Source: Panacagrimonas sp. (lineage in GTDB: Bacteria; Pseudomonadota; Gammaproteobacteria; Nevskiales; Nevskiaceae). From it: DNA of 5,412 bases. The notes below the pieces were generated by a model that made no database searches, was not told where the DNA came from, and saw only the letters and a program-made list of their open reading frames with translations. Shown here in pieces: positions 4,617 through 5,412 of this stretch (positions are counted from its first letter, which is position 1; each line of letters opens with the position of its first letter). The DNA lies in assembly GCA_021773655.1 (NCBI GenBank), contig JAJFJX010000072.1, positions 1 through 5,412 of the forward strand, in the 5' to 3' direction. A program made the position numbers and the translations under genes.

Positions 4617-5412
4617 TCAGGCCCGCGCGCGGGCGCCTTTCATCACGCCTTCGTAGGCCCTGACCTCGACCGCGTGGCCGGGGTGCGCGGCGGCCAGTTC
4701 CCGCGCCAGGTGCTCGGCGATGCGCTCGACGGTGGAATCGGTCGCCAGCAGGTCGACGGTGGAGGCCGGCAGGCTCAACTCGTAGCGTCCCTCGGGGGCG
4801 TCGTAGGCGAAGTCGATGCGCTCGTCTGTCTGTCCGACCACGTCCTCGCGGCTGCCGAGGTAGATGTCGGCCCAGGCATCGGCCCGGGCGGACTCCAGAT
4901 CGGCGCGCCGCACGCCATCGACACGAAGGTCCAGACGCGAGCGGTGTCCGTGTGCGATGCGCTGGCAGGGCCCGTCGTGTTTCTTGAGGCCGTGGACGTA
5001 GTGATAGTGGGCGCCAGTGATGGCTTCGGGCCGCAGCCTCAGCTCCAGGCCGGTAACGTTCGGCGGCAGTGTGGCCTCCAGAGTCGTCTGCAGGTGCCGG
5101 GCTGCGATCCGCGCATCGATGCTCGTTGCATCGATCAGGCTCAGCGCGCAACCGGGGCTGCGATGCTCGATGTGCCCCGGTCGGGCGGCAAATCGCAGGT
5201 GGACTTCGGCGGGGTCGGTCGCGTCCAGGCGCAGTTCCGGGGCCCGCAACGGCACCAGCAGGCGGTGGTCCAGTTGAGCGTCGATGGCGCGCTTGAGGCG
5301 GCGCTTGACCTGGCCGAAGTCCAGCACCATGGACTGCTGATCCAGTTCGCCATGGAGTTCGACGTCCACGATCCAGCTCTCGCCGACCAGGCCGCGTGCC
5401 GCGTCGAGGTAG
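4617..5412 (-). CDS. 6-pyruvoyl-tetrahydropterin synthase/QueD-like protein with two PTPS-type domains (5' end outside window)
   Basis: PTPS/QueD enzymes act on dihydroneopterin triphosphate in tetrahydropterin or 7-deazaguanine synthesis. The frame is open to the window edge, so the start lies beyond 5412; 264 residues are visible (numbered here from the edge). The GTG at 5369 is internal: the residues before it (GLVGESWI) fit the family. Domain 1 (about 1-125) has the PTPS signatures MVLDFGQVK (28-36) and LDH (47-49) but no zinc histidines. Domain 2 (about 127-264) has GAHYHY (133-138), C149, HGH (154-156), STVERIAEHL (226-235) and the AYEG glutamate E254, but lacks the MVxDF and LDH motifs. 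The cysteine is four residues from HGH, where QueD has three. Together the domains supply one full set of active-site residues. Similar two-domain PTPS-like proteins of about 280 residues occur in Gammaproteobacteria, to my recollection with no settled function. It ends 59 bases upstream of hisI on the same strand. I cannot assign QueD, PTPS or folate-shunt activity from sequence alone. Confidence 0.88.
   Translation of the reverse strand, partial: YLDAARGLVGESWIVDVELHGELDQQSMVLDFGQVKRRLKRAIDAQLDHRLLVPLRAPELRLDATDPAEVHLRFAARPGHIEHRSPGCALSLIDATSIDARIAARHLQTTLEATLPPNVTGLELRLRPEAITGAHYHYVHGLKKHDGPCQRIAHGHRSRLDLRVDGVRRADLESARADAWADIYLGSREDVVGQTDERIDFAYDAPEGRYELSLPASTVDLLATDSTVERIAEHLARELAAAHPGHAVEVRAYEGVMKGARARA

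Overview
The window is a compact, G+C-rich (by eye about two thirds or more) bacterial chromosomal segment. It carries six protein-coding genes, with no RNA gene, mobile element or CRISPR array visible. A short-LID adenylate kinase, a tandem-domain 6-pyruvoyl-tetrahydropterin-synthase-like protein and the general protein style suggest a gammaproteobacterium near Xanthomonadales/Chromatiales. That placement is inference from protein character, not from a marker phylogeny.

The left two thirds (237-4070) reads left to right: adk, a small SRPBCC-like protein of unknown role, and two adjacent acyl-CoA dehydrogenase (ACAD) genes. Gaps between them are 105, 35 and 115 bases with no convincing terminator, so one transcript is plausible. 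Upstream of adk is a GC-rich hairpin and a weak promoter candidate. The right third reads right to left: a PTPS/QueD-like gene that runs off the window edge, then hisI (phosphoribosyl-AMP cyclohydrolase) behind a perfect TATAAT -10 box. hisI and the second ACAD gene converge, with only 7 bases between their stop codons.

The most interesting content is the partition of active sites between duplicated units. The two ACAD paralogues have complementary FAD-site motifs. The first keeps the residues that in homotetrameric ACADs hold the ADP half of FAD across the dimer interface, but lacks the flavin-side motifs. The second is the reverse. This predicts an obligate alpha2beta2 enzyme like the mycobacterial steroid-side-chain FadE pairs. 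The PTPS-like protein likewise has two degenerate domains: one keeps the LDH catalytic Asp-His, the other keeps the zinc histidines, the cysteine and the pterin-anchoring glutamate. In PTPS these groups meet at an intersubunit triad. HisI belongs to a variant with Asp in place of the zinc-ligand Cys of the DCDxD motif.
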